The position numbers and the translations under genes are program-made. A model generated the notes under the pieces. The model worked only from the letters and a program-made list of their open reading frames with translations, was not told the DNA's origin and did not search any database. From Bacteroidales bacterium (GTDB taxonomy: Bacteria > Bacteroidota > Bacteroidia > Bacteroidales > UBA932), in NCBI GenBank assembly GCA_023230265.1, contig JALNXR010000013.1, forward strand, positions 1 through 16,853: a DNA stretch of 16,853 nucleotides. The letters run 5' to 3'. Shown here in pieces: positions 1 through 7,544 of the stretch. Within the stretch, counting starts at the first letter, position 1. Each line of letters opens with the position of its first letter.

Positions 1-345
1 GCAGATTATGTTCCCGGAATTATTTCAACCTGGGAAAGCGGATCGGATATAATTTGTCACAATGCTCCCCATTTACTTTTTGCACATGTTCCTGTTGATC
101 CGATTGATGACCCGACCGAAGCGATTATTGCCCTGACTCATTTTGATATCGCTGCTCCTGCATTTGGCCTCGGTACATGCTGGGCGGGATTTGTAAAAAT
201 GGCTTTAGACAATTATAAACCATTGAAAGATCTGCTGTCAGTGCCGGAAGGACGTAAAGCAGCCTGCCCAATGCTGTTTGGATATTCAAGTTATAAAATC
301 ACTTCAATTCCAAGACGAAACCCTGTAGATATTAAATGGAGATAA
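1..345 (+). CDS. Nitroreductase family protein, C-terminal part
   Basis: The reading frame is open from the first base and ends at TAA 343-345, giving 114 residues of a protein whose start lies outside the window. The segment contains a substrate/FMN-pocket-like stretch (AFGLGTCWAGFV, about residues 54-65) and ends GYSSYKITSIPRRNPVDIKW-R. This is the typical tail of nitroreductases that reduce nitro or quinone substrates with FMN, many of which in anaerobes carry an N-terminal 2[4Fe-4S] ferredoxin domain. Whether such a domain is present here cannot be seen. A cytoplasmic oxidoreductase role follows from the family. The substrate is unknown. Confidence 0.85.
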   Translation, partial: ADYVPGIISTWESGSDIICHNAPHLLFAHVPVDPIDDPTEAIIALTHFDIAAPAFGLGTCWAGFVKMALDNYKPLKDLLSVPEGRKAACPMLFGYSSYKITSIPRRNPVDIKWR

Positions 346-396
346 TAGGATACCAGTGATTTTTTTATTAAATTTATTGGATAAAACTATAACGCT

Positions 397-984
397 ATGG
401 AAAATATTCTTGGTTCAATCTTATCTCAAATTGATAATAATGCCTTAAAAACTATCAGCCGGCAGGCTAACACAACACCCGCAAAGGCCAAAAGTGCACT
501 AACAAGTGCAATTCCCGCACTGATGCACGCAATGGCAAAAAACAGCAGTACAAAAGAGGGTGCAGATGCATTGCAAAAAGCTGTGAAAAAAGACCATGAC
601 GGAAGTCTGCTGGATAACCTGGGTGAATTTCTGAATAATCCCGGCTCTGTCAACGGAGAAGGAATACTTAAACATGTTCTGGGCAACAAAAGACAAAATG
701 TTGAAAAATATATCAGCAAAGGTTCCGGCCTCGACAACTCTTCAACAGCAAAAATTCTTGAAATGGCAGCTCCTATAGTGATGGGTTACCTTGGGAAGAA
801 AAATGCAGGCGGAGGGGGAATAGGTGATTTGCTCGATTCATATCTTAAAACAGAGAAAAAACACACCCAAAAATCCCAGAGTGTTTTAAACCAGATACTT
901 GACAGGGATGGTGATGGAGATGTTATAGATGATATTGCAGAAATCGGAACTTCTTTTCTTGGTAGAATGTTAAGGAGAAAATAA
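397..984 (+). CDS. DUF937 domain-containing protein
   Basis: This 195-residue protein has no signal peptide or membrane segment. It resembles the DUF937 (YidB-like) family: an Ala/Lys-rich helical N-terminal half (residues 1-80), a glycine-rich linker (GGGGIG, about 138-143) and the acidic motif LDRDGDGDVIDDI (168-180), which is characteristic of the family's C-terminus. The aspartates D169, D171, D173 and D175 are spaced like a calcium-binding loop, but the position-12 glutamate of a true EF-hand is missing, so metal binding is only a possibility. No function is established for the family. It lies 51 bp after the nitroreductase and 190 bp before the next gene, so it may be the last gene of the upstream unit. 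Confidence 0.8.
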   Translation: MENILGSILSQIDNNALKTISRQANTTPAKAKSALTSAIPALMHAMAKNSSTKEGADALQKAVKKDHDGSLLDNLGEFLNNPGSVNGEGILKHVLGNKRQNVEKYISKGSGLDNSSTAKILEMAAPIVMGYLGKKNAGGGGIGDLLDSYLKTEKKHTQKSQSVLNQILDRDGDGDVIDDIAEIGTSFLGRMLRRK

Positions 985-1028
985 TCCCTCCAATTGTGAA
1001 TCTGTTTTTGGATAATAGAAGGAGAATT

Positions 1029-1061
1029 ATGAAGGTGTTTTCACAAATTTGTTTTGATTAA
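1029..1061 (+). other. Very short ORF with a Shine-Dalgarno site (possible leader peptide or remnant)
   Basis: Inside the 190-bp gap 985-1174 there is a 10-codon ORF (MKVFSQICFD) preceded by AAGGAG (1019-1024) at good spacing. It could be a leader peptide of the B12-sensor operon or simply a gene remnant. No terminator or attenuator hairpin is evident after it. Low confidence. Confidence 0.2.
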
Positions 1062-1174
1062 AAGTTATCAGACAGAATATCTTCTTACGGAAATTAAGAC
1101 TCAACGAAATTGAAATCATAAGGGCCCGGCACGGCAGAATGGACTTAAGAGGTTAAAAAAAGGAGTAACATACA

Positions 1175-1828
1175 ATGAGTGATGATATTCAATTAGACAA
1201 TTCGGATTTTCTCAATTCGCTTCTGTCAGGAAATCGCAGCATGTGTTCCAAAATTATACAGGAACATTTAAAAAATCAGATTCCGGTTCAATATCTATAT
1301 GAAAACATAATTAAAAAATCACTATATGAAGTTGGAGAACTATGGGAGTCAAATAAAATCACTGTTGCCACTGAACACCTGGCTTCTGCCATAGTGGAGG
1401 CGATTTTAAACGAACTGTATTTCACCATTGTTGGCGGCAAAAAAAATATAAAGAGTGTTGTTGTCTCTTGTGTTGAGAATGAATTTCATCAGATAGGTAT
1501 TAAAATGGTGAGTGATATTTTTGAATTAAATGGCTGGAACTCATTTTTCCTGGGAGCGAATACTCCTACAAATGAACTAATTAAGTTTACTAAAATTATT
1601 AAACCTGATATTCTTGCAATTTCCCTTACTCTAAATTATAATTTGCCAATACTGGAAAGAATGATACAGGAAATAAGGAAAGAGATTACTGACTTACCTG
1701 TTTTAGTTGGTGGACAGGCATTCACCAGGGGAGGGAAAGATGCTGTTGCCAAATATTCAAATGTAATATACTTGCCGAATTTAAATGCTATAGATTTGTT
1801 TATTAAGAATTTCCAGCCAACTAATTAA
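1175..1828 (+). CDS. Stand-alone cobalamin (B12)-binding sensor protein, CarH-like sensory domains
   Basis: This 217-residue soluble protein has two parts: a helical B12-binding cap (about residues 10-85) and a Rossmann-like B12-binding domain (about 92-212). The cap has W57-x9-E67-H68, exactly the Wx9EH signature of CarH-type adenosylcobalamin photoreceptors. The second domain has E103-x-H105-x-x-G108, the ExHxxG motif whose histidine is the lower axial cobalt ligand, plus SLT (150-152) and GG (179-180) in the usual nucleotide-tail pocket. Unlike CarH there is no N-terminal MerR-type DNA-binding domain, so any signal must pass to a partner. The next gene, 22 bp downstream, is a histidine kinase. 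The start is supported by AAAGGAG (1159-1165), 9 nt before ATG. No B12-riboswitch box was seen upstream. The alternative is a corrinoid carrier protein of methyltransferase (MtaC) type, but no methyltransferase is nearby and Wx9EH favours a sensor. Confidence 0.85.
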   Translation: MSDDIQLDNSDFLNSLLSGNRSMCSKIIQEHLKNQIPVQYLYENIIKKSLYEVGELWESNKITVATEHLASAIVEAILNELYFTIVGGKKNIKSVVVSCVENEFHQIGIKMVSDIFELNGWNSFFLGANTPTNELIKFTKIIKPDILAISLTLNYNLPILERMIQEIRKEITDLPVLVGGQAFTRGGKDAVAKYSNVIYLPNLNAIDLFIKNFQPTN

Positions 1829-1850
1829 AAGTTGAATTTATTGGAATAAC

Positions 1851-3017
1851 ATGCAAAAAGAGAGTGTAAAATCTTTATTATCTGAATGGTCAGTAGAAAT
1901 CGATGAAGCAATCATCAGAAGTAAATCATTTTGCATTGCATTATTTTCTACAGAAAAAACGTTGATATACAGTAATGAGGCATTTAATTCACTCATAAAC
2001 AATGATCCCGCAGGATCATTTCTTAATCCTTCCTTTGATGCGCTTCTTAAATTGGATAATTCTTCCGCTCTTATTTTTGACGGGATATTAACTTTTGGCG
2101 ACTATAAATCTGTGAATCCCTCAATAGCAGCACAGATTTTCAGAAAGCACAATAAATTACTGATAATCGGGGGTGGAGATACAACACAGCTCCTGGAGCA
2201 GAATAGTGCCATGCATCAGTTAAACAGAGAGATAATCGGTCTGCAAAGGGATCTGATTAAAAAAACACGTACATTGGAATACACTTTATCTCAATTAAAC
2301 GAAGCAAATCTTGAACTGAACAGATTGAATGCCGATAAAGACCGTTTTATCCAGATTCTCGGACACGATTTAAGAGGCCCGTTTAATACTCTGCTCGGAT
2401 TTTCAGAAATATTGCTGGAGAATCTCCGTATATATGACATTGATCAGGTTGAAGAGCTGATAAAATTAATTCATAAAGCATCACAACAAACATTCAATTT
2501 GCTGGAAGACTTATTGTTGTGGTCAAAGTCGCAGGCAGGAAAATTGCCGTTTGAACCTCAAAAAATAGTTTTTGAAGTAATTTGTGCAGAGGTAATCAGT
2601 AGTTTGATTGATACTGCCAGGACCAAGAATATATTAATTAATTTTTCTGAAGAGGAAACAACTACCTTTTCTGCAGATCCGAATATGCTCAAAACAGTCT
2701 TACGGAACTTACTCTCAAACGCAATAAAATTCACAAATCAGAACGGATTCATCAGTGTTTACACAGAGAAATCCGGAACGGACATTACCATAACAATTTC
2801 TGACAATGGTGTGGGAATTGAAAAGGAAGACATTGCGAAACTCTGGGATGTGTCTCATAATTTTACGACCAAGGGCACTGCAGGTGAAAAGGGGACTGGC
2901 CTGGGACTGGCTTTATGCAGGGAATTTGTGGAAAAACACGGTGGCCGGATCTGGGCAGAAAGCGAACCTGGGAAAGGGAGTGACTTTAAATTTACAATGC
3001 CTTTGTCAAGTGATTAA
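1851..3017 (+). CDS. PAS-like sensor histidine kinase, soluble
   Basis: The protein has 388 residues and no transmembrane segment, so it should act in the cytoplasm. Order of parts: PAS-like N-terminal region (about 25-108), a coiled-coil linker (about 112-166, heptads of Leu/Ile), a HisKA dimerisation domain with the phospho-acceptor H172 in LGHDLRGP, and a HATPase_c domain. The HATPase_c domain has the N-box NLLSNAIKFT (N290), the G1 box DNGVGI (318-323) and the G2 box GEKGTGLGLAL (345-355). All catalytic motifs are intact, so autophosphorylation is expected. No receiver domain is fused and no response regulator is encoded in the window, so the phosphate acceptor is elsewhere. It follows the B12-binding protein by 22 bp and precedes the SLC13 transporter by 20 bp, indicating one transcription unit. 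The likely input is the B12 sensor, the PAS-like domain, or both (inference). Confidence 0.9.
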   Translation: MQKESVKSLLSEWSVEIDEAIIRSKSFCIALFSTEKTLIYSNEAFNSLINNDPAGSFLNPSFDALLKLDNSSALIFDGILTFGDYKSVNPSIAAQIFRKHNKLLIIGGGDTTQLLEQNSAMHQLNREIIGLQRDLIKKTRTLEYTLSQLNEANLELNRLNADKDRFIQILGHDLRGPFNTLLGFSEILLENLRIYDIDQVEELIKLIHKASQQTFNLLEDLLLWSKSQAGKLPFEPQKIVFEVICAEVISSLIDTARTKNILINFSEEETTTFSADPNMLKTVLRNLLSNAIKFTNQNGFISVYTEKSGTDITITISDNGVGIEKEDIAKLWDVSHNFTTKGTAGEKGTGLGLALCREFVEKHGGRIWAESEPGKGSDFKFTMPLSSD

Positions 3018-3037
3018 TCTTTCTAAAAACTTACTCT

Positions 3038-4531
3038 ATGAACTATGTACGGCAATTCGGGGTCAGGAAGCTGGTGAGCTTTGTGATTACTCCGCTTATA
3101 GTTATCTATATAATGTTCTTTGCCGGGATTGCTCCTGATAATCCGCTGATTGCATATACACTTGGAGTGGCTCTTCTTATGGCGGTGCTGTGGATAACAG
3201 AGGCGGTGTCTTTGGCCGTGACTTCGCTGATTCCAGTGGCTTTGTTTCCTTTGCTTGGGATCATGGATGGCAGGGCGGTAGCAGCAACCTACTTCAACGA
3301 TGTGATTTTCTTGTTTATGGGAGGATTCCTTATCTCTCTGGCAATGGAAAAATGGGACCTTCACCGCCGGATTGCATATAATATTCTCTGCTTTACCGGG
3401 ACAAGCCCGGCGAGGATCCTTCTGGGCTTTATGCTGGCCTCATTTTTCCTTTCTATGTGGATTTCAAATACAGCCACGGCTATGATGATGCTACCGATCG
3501 CCATGGCTATCATAAGCCAGTTAAATGTACTGATGAACAATAAAAGCTCTGCCAGGTTTTCCGTTGGAATTTTACTGGGAATAGCATACAGTGCCTCTGT
3601 CGGGGGTATGGCTACGCTGGTGGGAACTCCTCCCAATCTATCCTTTATCAGAATTTTCCATATCTATTTCCCTGATGCTCCGGAGATCTCCTTTTATAAA
3701 TGGATGCTTTTTGCAGTGCCTGTCTCTGTTTTGATGTTTATTTTTATATGGACTCTCCTGTACACATTTTTCCGTCCTAAAAAAAAGGAGTGGTGCGATG
3801 TAGACAAACACACTTTTCACGACCAGCTTAAAGAGATGGGGAAGAGAACTTACGAACAGAATTTTGTATTTGTCGTTTTTATTCTTGTGGCCATTCTCTG
3901 GATTAGCAGAGTGGATCTGGATTTTGGCTTTGCCAGGATTCCGGGATGGAGTAATTTACTTCCGGTATCAAAATTTATCAATGATGGAACTGTCGCTATA
4001 TTCATGGCTCTTATCCTCTTCTTTATCCCGTCGCGGACAACCAGGGGAGATACCATTCTGGAGTGGGAAACGGCTTCTAAACTGCCGTGGAACATTTTAT
4101 TGCTGTTCGGGGGTGGTTTTGCATTGGCGACAGGATTCAAAGAGAGCGGTCTCTCCCTTTGGTTTGGAGGGCATCTTTCGGGAATTGCAAACCTGCATCC
4201 CTTTTTGATTATGCTCATTATTTGCCTGGTAATAACTTTCCTGACAGAACTCACTTCAAATACGGCTACCACCGAAATGGTGCTGCCAATCCTTGCCGGT
4301 ATTGCTATTACCACTGGAATTAATCCTGTAATGCTGATGATCCCCGCCACCTTGTCTGCCTCTATGGCCTTTATGCTACCGGTTGCAACACCACCCAACG
4401 CCATCATTTTTGGAACCGGGCTTGTATCTGTGAGGCAGATGGCAGCCACCGGATTTGCAATAAACCTGGTTGGTGCGGTTATCTGTGCAGCTATGATGTT
4501 TTTTTGGGGAACACGGGTTTTCATACTATAG
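3038..4531 (+). CDS. SLC13/DASS family sodium:anion (dicarboxylate) symporter
   Basis: A 497-residue inner-membrane protein with about 11 hydrophobic segments and the inverted-repeat architecture of the divalent anion:Na+ symporter family. The two diagnostic SNT motifs are present in WISNTATAMMMLPI (141-154) and ELTSNTATTEMVLPI (404-418). Their companion loops GTPPN (196-200) and ATPPNAI (450-456) are also present. In characterised relatives such as VcINDY these motifs form the Na+ and carboxylate sites, so uptake of a C4-dicarboxylate or a related anion such as citrate or sulfate is expected; the exact substrate cannot be read. Length is normal. It starts 20 bp after the histidine kinase, so it is probably co-transcribed with the sensor pair, either as a functional target or as a passenger. 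Confidence 0.92.
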   Translation: MNYVRQFGVRKLVSFVITPLIVIYIMFFAGIAPDNPLIAYTLGVALLMAVLWITEAVSLAVTSLIPVALFPLLGIMDGRAVAATYFNDVIFLFMGGFLISLAMEKWDLHRRIAYNILCFTGTSPARILLGFMLASFFLSMWISNTATAMMMLPIAMAIISQLNVLMNNKSSARFSVGILLGIAYSASVGGMATLVGTPPNLSFIRIFHIYFPDAPEISFYKWMLFAVPVSVLMFIFIWTLLYTFFRPKKKEWCDVDKHTFHDQLKEMGKRTYEQNFVFVVFILVAILWISRVDLDFGFARIPGWSNLLPVSKFINDGTVAIFMALILFFIPSRTTRGDTILEWETASKLPWNILLLFGGGFALATGFKESGLSLWFGGHLSGIANLHPFLIMLIICLVITFLTELTSNTATTEMVLPILAGIAITTGINPVMLMIPATLSASMAFMLPVATPPNAIIFGTGLVSVRQMAATGFAINLVGAVICAAMMFFWGTRVFIL

Positions 4532-4578
4532 AAATCGGATTACTCAGAGAGTTAGTTTTGATCGGAACACTTTGATCA

Positions 4579-4600
4579 GGACGGCCGCTTGCGACTGTCC
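4579..4600 (+). terminator. GC-rich hairpin after the SLC13 gene, possible terminator
   Basis: This 22-nt dyad can form a ten-position stem with one mismatch and one G-U pair around a TT centre, starting 48 bp after the symporter stop codon. It is the only GC-rich patch in an AT-rich gap. No U-tract follows directly, so a classical intrinsic terminator is uncertain. It separates the sensor/transporter unit from the Fic promoter. Confidence 0.4.
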
Positions 4601-4616
4601 AATAATTTGCAAAAAA

Positions 4617-4696
4617 TGAACATTAATTGTGGTGATATAAAAAAATGAACATATATTTGCATTATGTTCATAAAATTAAAAATATTGAACATATAT
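4617..4696 (+). promoter_or_regulatory. Fic promoter with a perfect inverted repeat and repeated TGAACAT boxes (candidate operator)
   Basis: Four TGAACAT-type boxes lie in 80 bp: 4617-4623, 4646-4652, the inverted copy 4663-4671 and 4686-4692. The two central ones form a perfect 9-bp inverted repeat, ATGAACATA (4645-4653) and TATGTTCAT (4663-4671). The Bacteroidota -7 element TATATTTG (4652-4659, matching TAnnTTTG) lies between and partly within these arms. A -33-like TTG is at 4627-4629. The last box runs into the Fic start codon at 4695: the 11-mer TGAACATATAT occurs at 4646-4656 and again at 4686-4696. A dimeric regulator bound here would block RNA polymerase. The Fic protein's own winged helix is the obvious candidate (inference). 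Confidence 0.6.
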
Positions 4697-5816
4697 GGAA
4701 AGGCAAATATTTGACAGACAAAAACCCCACAATGATTTACCATTGTTACCCCCAGATAAGGATATCGAAAGCAATCCATTTATTCTAAAGCGATTAGTGT
4801 CAGCATCCAGAGCTTTGGCAACGGTAAATGGAAATCTAAACCGATTGCCCAATCCTTTAATGCTAATAAATACATTGGCTTTGCAGGAAGCTAAAACTTC
4901 AACAGAAATAGAAAATATTTTCACAACAGAAGATGAGCTTTATAAAGCGATATCAGACACATATAAAGAAGCAAATCTAAATCCGGGAACAAAAGAAGTG
5001 TTAAAATACAGAGAAGCACTTTGGGCCGGCTATAAAGAATTGAAGACAAACAGAAAGATTGATTCTGATTTGATTAAACGAATCTTCAACCAAATAAAAG
5101 AAACCACAACTGGTTATAGACCACCACAAGCTCAAGTTGTAATAAAAAGAGGTGAAAGTGAATTTCGTCCCGGAGAGATTATTTATACCCCTCCAAGAGG
5201 AGAAGGATTAATTGAATCGTTAATGGATAATTTGGTTGACTATTTGAATAATGATGAAAAATATCCCATAGACCCATTATTGAAAATGTGTGTAGCTCAT
5301 TATCAGTTCGAAGCAATCCACCCATTTCAGGATGGAAATGGACGGACAGGAAGAATTTTGAATTTGTTATATTTATTCAGTAAAGGATTATTGAGTCAGC
5401 CGGTACTTTATATGTCCAAGTTTATAATTTTAAACAAAGAGGATTATTATTTCAAATTAGGAGCAGTAACGCAACGAAATTCCTGGGAACCCTGGATTGA
5501 ATTTATGTTGGAAGCAACAGAAAAGACTTCTTTACTGACTAATTCAAGGATTAATGAGATATTATCGCAGATGGATTCAACTCTTGAATATGCCAAAGGG
5601 AAGATAAAATGGTATAGTAAGGAGGTAAACGAAGCAATATTCAGTCAACCATACATTAAACCTGGTGTAATAGGAAAAATTGTTGGAAAAACCTCAAGGA
5701 CAACATTGACGAAATATGTGAATGATCTGGTAAAATATAAAATTCTCAGACCTAGTAAAGATGGTGTTGAGGTGTTTTATATAAATGATGATTTAATAAG
5801 AATTTTAGAAGGGTAG
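4695..5816 (+). CDS. Fic family protein (class II AMP-transferase) with C-terminal winged helix
   Basis: A 373-residue cytoplasmic protein. An N-terminal Fic_N-like region carries the inhibitory motif S69-TEI-E73-N74, fitting (S/T)xxxE(G/N), whose glutamate blocks productive ATP binding in class II Fic enzymes. The catalytic Fic motif HPFQDGNGRTGR (209-220) is complete, so adenylylation of a target hydroxyl is expected. A region of about residues 310-373 looks like a winged helix-turn-helix (KIVGKTSRTTLTKYVNDLV... then a wing and GVEVFYI), suggesting DNA binding. The target protein is unknown. No Fic antitoxin-like small gene lies beside it, consistent with built-in inhibition. The gene is visibly AT-richer than the flanking transporters, a possible sign of transfer. 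It has no clear Shine-Dalgarno site; its start overlaps a repeated upstream box. Confidence 0.92.
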   Translation: MERQIFDRQKPHNDLPLLPPDKDIESNPFILKRLVSASRALATVNGNLNRLPNPLMLINTLALQEAKTSTEIENIFTTEDELYKAISDTYKEANLNPGTKEVLKYREALWAGYKELKTNRKIDSDLIKRIFNQIKETTTGYRPPQAQVVIKRGESEFRPGEIIYTPPRGEGLIESLMDNLVDYLNNDEKYPIDPLLKMCVAHYQFEAIHPFQDGNGRTGRILNLLYLFSKGLLSQPVLYMSKFIILNKEDYYFKLGAVTQRNSWEPWIEFMLEATEKTSLLTNSRINEILSQMDSTLEYAKGKIKWYSKEVNEAIFSQPYIKPGVIGKIVGKTSRTTLTKYVNDLVKYKILRPSKDGVEVFYINDDLIRILEG

Positions 5817-5908
5817 GGAAAAGAGAATTGGCAATCAGGTGGTGATTACCACTAACCCTGTCTGCTTGTTTATACTGTATGAATGTTTTCTGAAACTTAT
5901 GAAAAATT

Positions 5909-6814
5909 ATGGCACATTCTCACGAACATAGCCACGAACATACCGGATCTATTAATTACGGTAGAGCCTTCGCTTTGGGTATTGGATTGAATATCATTTT
6001 TGTAGCCGTAGAAATAATTTATGGTCTGATCGCAAACTCATCAGCACTTCTGGCTGATGCCGGCCACAACGCCAGTGATGTTCTGGGTCTGGTGTTTGCC
6101 TGGACTGCCGCCTGGCTTGCAACCATAAAACCTAAGGGTAAATATACTTATGGTTTGCGCAAAACGACAATTCTGGTCTCTATCCTGAATGCCCTGTTTT
6201 TATTTGGGGCGGTTGCCGCAATTGTCTGGGATGCAATTGGAAAATTTAAAAATCCGGTGCCGGTGGCCGGAACACAGGTTATGATTGTAGCAGCTGTCGG
6301 CGTAATTATCAATACAGCAACCGCCCTCCTTTTTATGAAAGGGCAGAAGGAGGATCTGAATATCAAAGGGGCGTTCCTGCATATGGCAGCCGATGCAGGT
6401 GTATCACTCGGGGTTCTTATTGCCGGCTTATTGATAAATCTCACCGGATTGCAATGGATTGACCCGGTTACCAGTTTCCTTATCATATCAGTGGTTCTGT
6501 GGGGCACCTGGAAGCTGTTCACAGACTCCATTGATCTGGCCCTGGATGCAGTTCCAAAGAATATAAACATAAATCAGGTGCGTGATTACATTCTTTCATT
6601 AGAAGGGGTGGCCGGCATTCATGATTTGCATATCTGGGCGATGAGCACCACAAGGGTGGCACTTTCTGCACACCTTATTACCTCAAAACAAACAGATAAT
6701 GGTTTTATAAAAGAGATTCAGACTGGATTGTACGAAAAATTCAACATAGAACATACTACCATCCAAATTGAGTTTGGCCCGGATTTAAATAATTGCAATC
6801 CTGATTGTGAGTGA
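5909..6814 (+). CDS. Cation diffusion facilitator (zinc/divalent metal exporter, CzcD/ZitB-like)
   Basis: A 301-residue inner-membrane protein with six hydrophobic segments followed by a cytoplasmic domain (about residues 215-301). The N-terminus is His-rich (MAHSHEHSHEH), typical of zinc-transporting CDF proteins. The transport-site HxxxD motifs are both present: H53-D57 in TM2 (LADAGHNASD) and H158-D162 in TM5 (HMAAD). This His/Asp pairing is that of Zn-selective CDFs exchanging metal for protons. The C-terminus ends in CNPDCE, whose two cysteines might bind metal. It is 92 bp after the Fic gene. Its stop is followed within 27 bp by the next gene's chosen start, so the two may be transcribed together. 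Confidence 0.93.
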   Translation: MAHSHEHSHEHTGSINYGRAFALGIGLNIIFVAVEIIYGLIANSSALLADAGHNASDVLGLVFAWTAAWLATIKPKGKYTYGLRKTTILVSILNALFLFGAVAAIVWDAIGKFKNPVPVAGTQVMIVAAVGVIINTATALLFMKGQKEDLNIKGAFLHMAADAGVSLGVLIAGLLINLTGLQWIDPVTSFLIISVVLWGTWKLFTDSIDLALDAVPKNININQVRDYILSLEGVAGIHDLHIWAMSTTRVALSAHLITSKQTDNGFIKEIQTGLYEKFNIEHTTIQIEFGPDLNNCNPDCE

Positions 6815-6840
6815 AAAATAGAAACATAATAAACAGAAAT

Positions 6841-7542
6841 ATGAGTAAAAGTTTTACAATTATGACATTGGCAGCAATCCTGTTAACAGGATTTTGTTTT
6901 GCCCAGGATCATCCCGGCAGACTGCAGATTGTAGGCAAATGCACCGTGTTTTCTATGCCTGAAAATATTGTTATCGGAATACCGGTAAATGTAACAGATT
7001 CATTGTATATCAGATGTTCCGATATACTAATGAATAGATTGAACAGGATTCAGGGTGAGTTGATAGAAAAAGGTATTAATAAAGACCTTATAAAAACCCT
7101 GAATTTATCAATTTCAGAAAATAACTATTACGATAATGGGAAAATGATCAAAGCCGGACATAGAGGATATGCCCTTCTGCAGATAACCGATAAGTTCTCA
7201 ATCCGGAATCTGGAAGATGTTCTGGATGTGTTAAATAAAAATGAATCTTCTTATTCTGTTAGTTTTGACTTGTCGGATACTCAGATCGAAAGGTTGAACG
7301 AGCAGGCAATAAACTTTGCGATTGAAGATGCATGCAAAAAGGCCGATATAATTGCAAAAGCCTCAAAATCAGAGTTAGGGAGAATAGTTAAGATAACATA
7401 CGACTACTCAAATTACGGAAACGATCCGTTAATGCTTTCAAGAGAGGAAGAAGTTCCGTTTATGGTAGGTGGAATTATTAATCTGAGGCCGAAAGAGAGA
7501 TCAGTCGAAAAAAAGGTATTGGTAGAATGGGAAATTAAATAA
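6841..7542 (+). CDS. SIMPL (DUF541) domain protein, exported
   Basis: A 233-residue protein from the chosen ATG, with a clear Sec signal peptide (hydrophobic TIMTLAAILLTGFCFA, then QDHPG), so it is periplasmic. The rest matches the SIMPL/DUF541 pattern: an N-terminal strand 'GRLQIVGK', a middle region with GYALLQI, and a helix with A-INFAIEDACKKADIIAKAS followed by LGRIVKI. The family has no settled enzymatic role. A GTG at 6811 in the same frame, overlapping the zinc exporter's stop, would add ten polar residues before the signal peptide and was not chosen. The gene converges on the glycerol dehydrogenase with only 2 bp between the stop codons. Confidence 0.82.
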   Translation: MSKSFTIMTLAAILLTGFCFAQDHPGRLQIVGKCTVFSMPENIVIGIPVNVTDSLYIRCSDILMNRLNRIQGELIEKGINKDLIKTLNLSISENNYYDNGKMIKAGHRGYALLQITDKFSIRNLEDVLDVLNKNESSYSVSFDLSDTQIERLNEQAINFAIEDACKKADIIAKASKSELGRIVKITYDYSNYGNDPLMLSREEEVPFMVGGIINLRPKERSVEKKVLVEWEIK

Positions 7543-7544
7543 TA

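Noticed and set aside
985..1174. Possible cobalamin riboswitch before the B12-binding gene
   Set aside because: No B12-box-like sequence or multi-stem fold was recognisable, and 190 bp is short for one. The gene also encodes a sensor rather than a synthesis or uptake protein.
3850..4524. 224-codon antisense ORF opposite the SLC13 gene
   Set aside because: It is a shadow of a well-supported transporter; its translation has no domain pattern, and the coding strand carries both SNT motifs.
5838..5853. Small hairpin GTGGT-GATT-ACCAC after the Fic gene as a terminator
   Set aside because: The stem is only five pairs plus a G-U and no U-tract follows, so it is too weak to annotate.
6811..6840. 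GTG start for the SIMPL protein, overlapping the zinc exporter stop
   Set aside because: It would place ten polar residues (MKNRNIINRN) before a signal peptide that is complete from ATG 6841.
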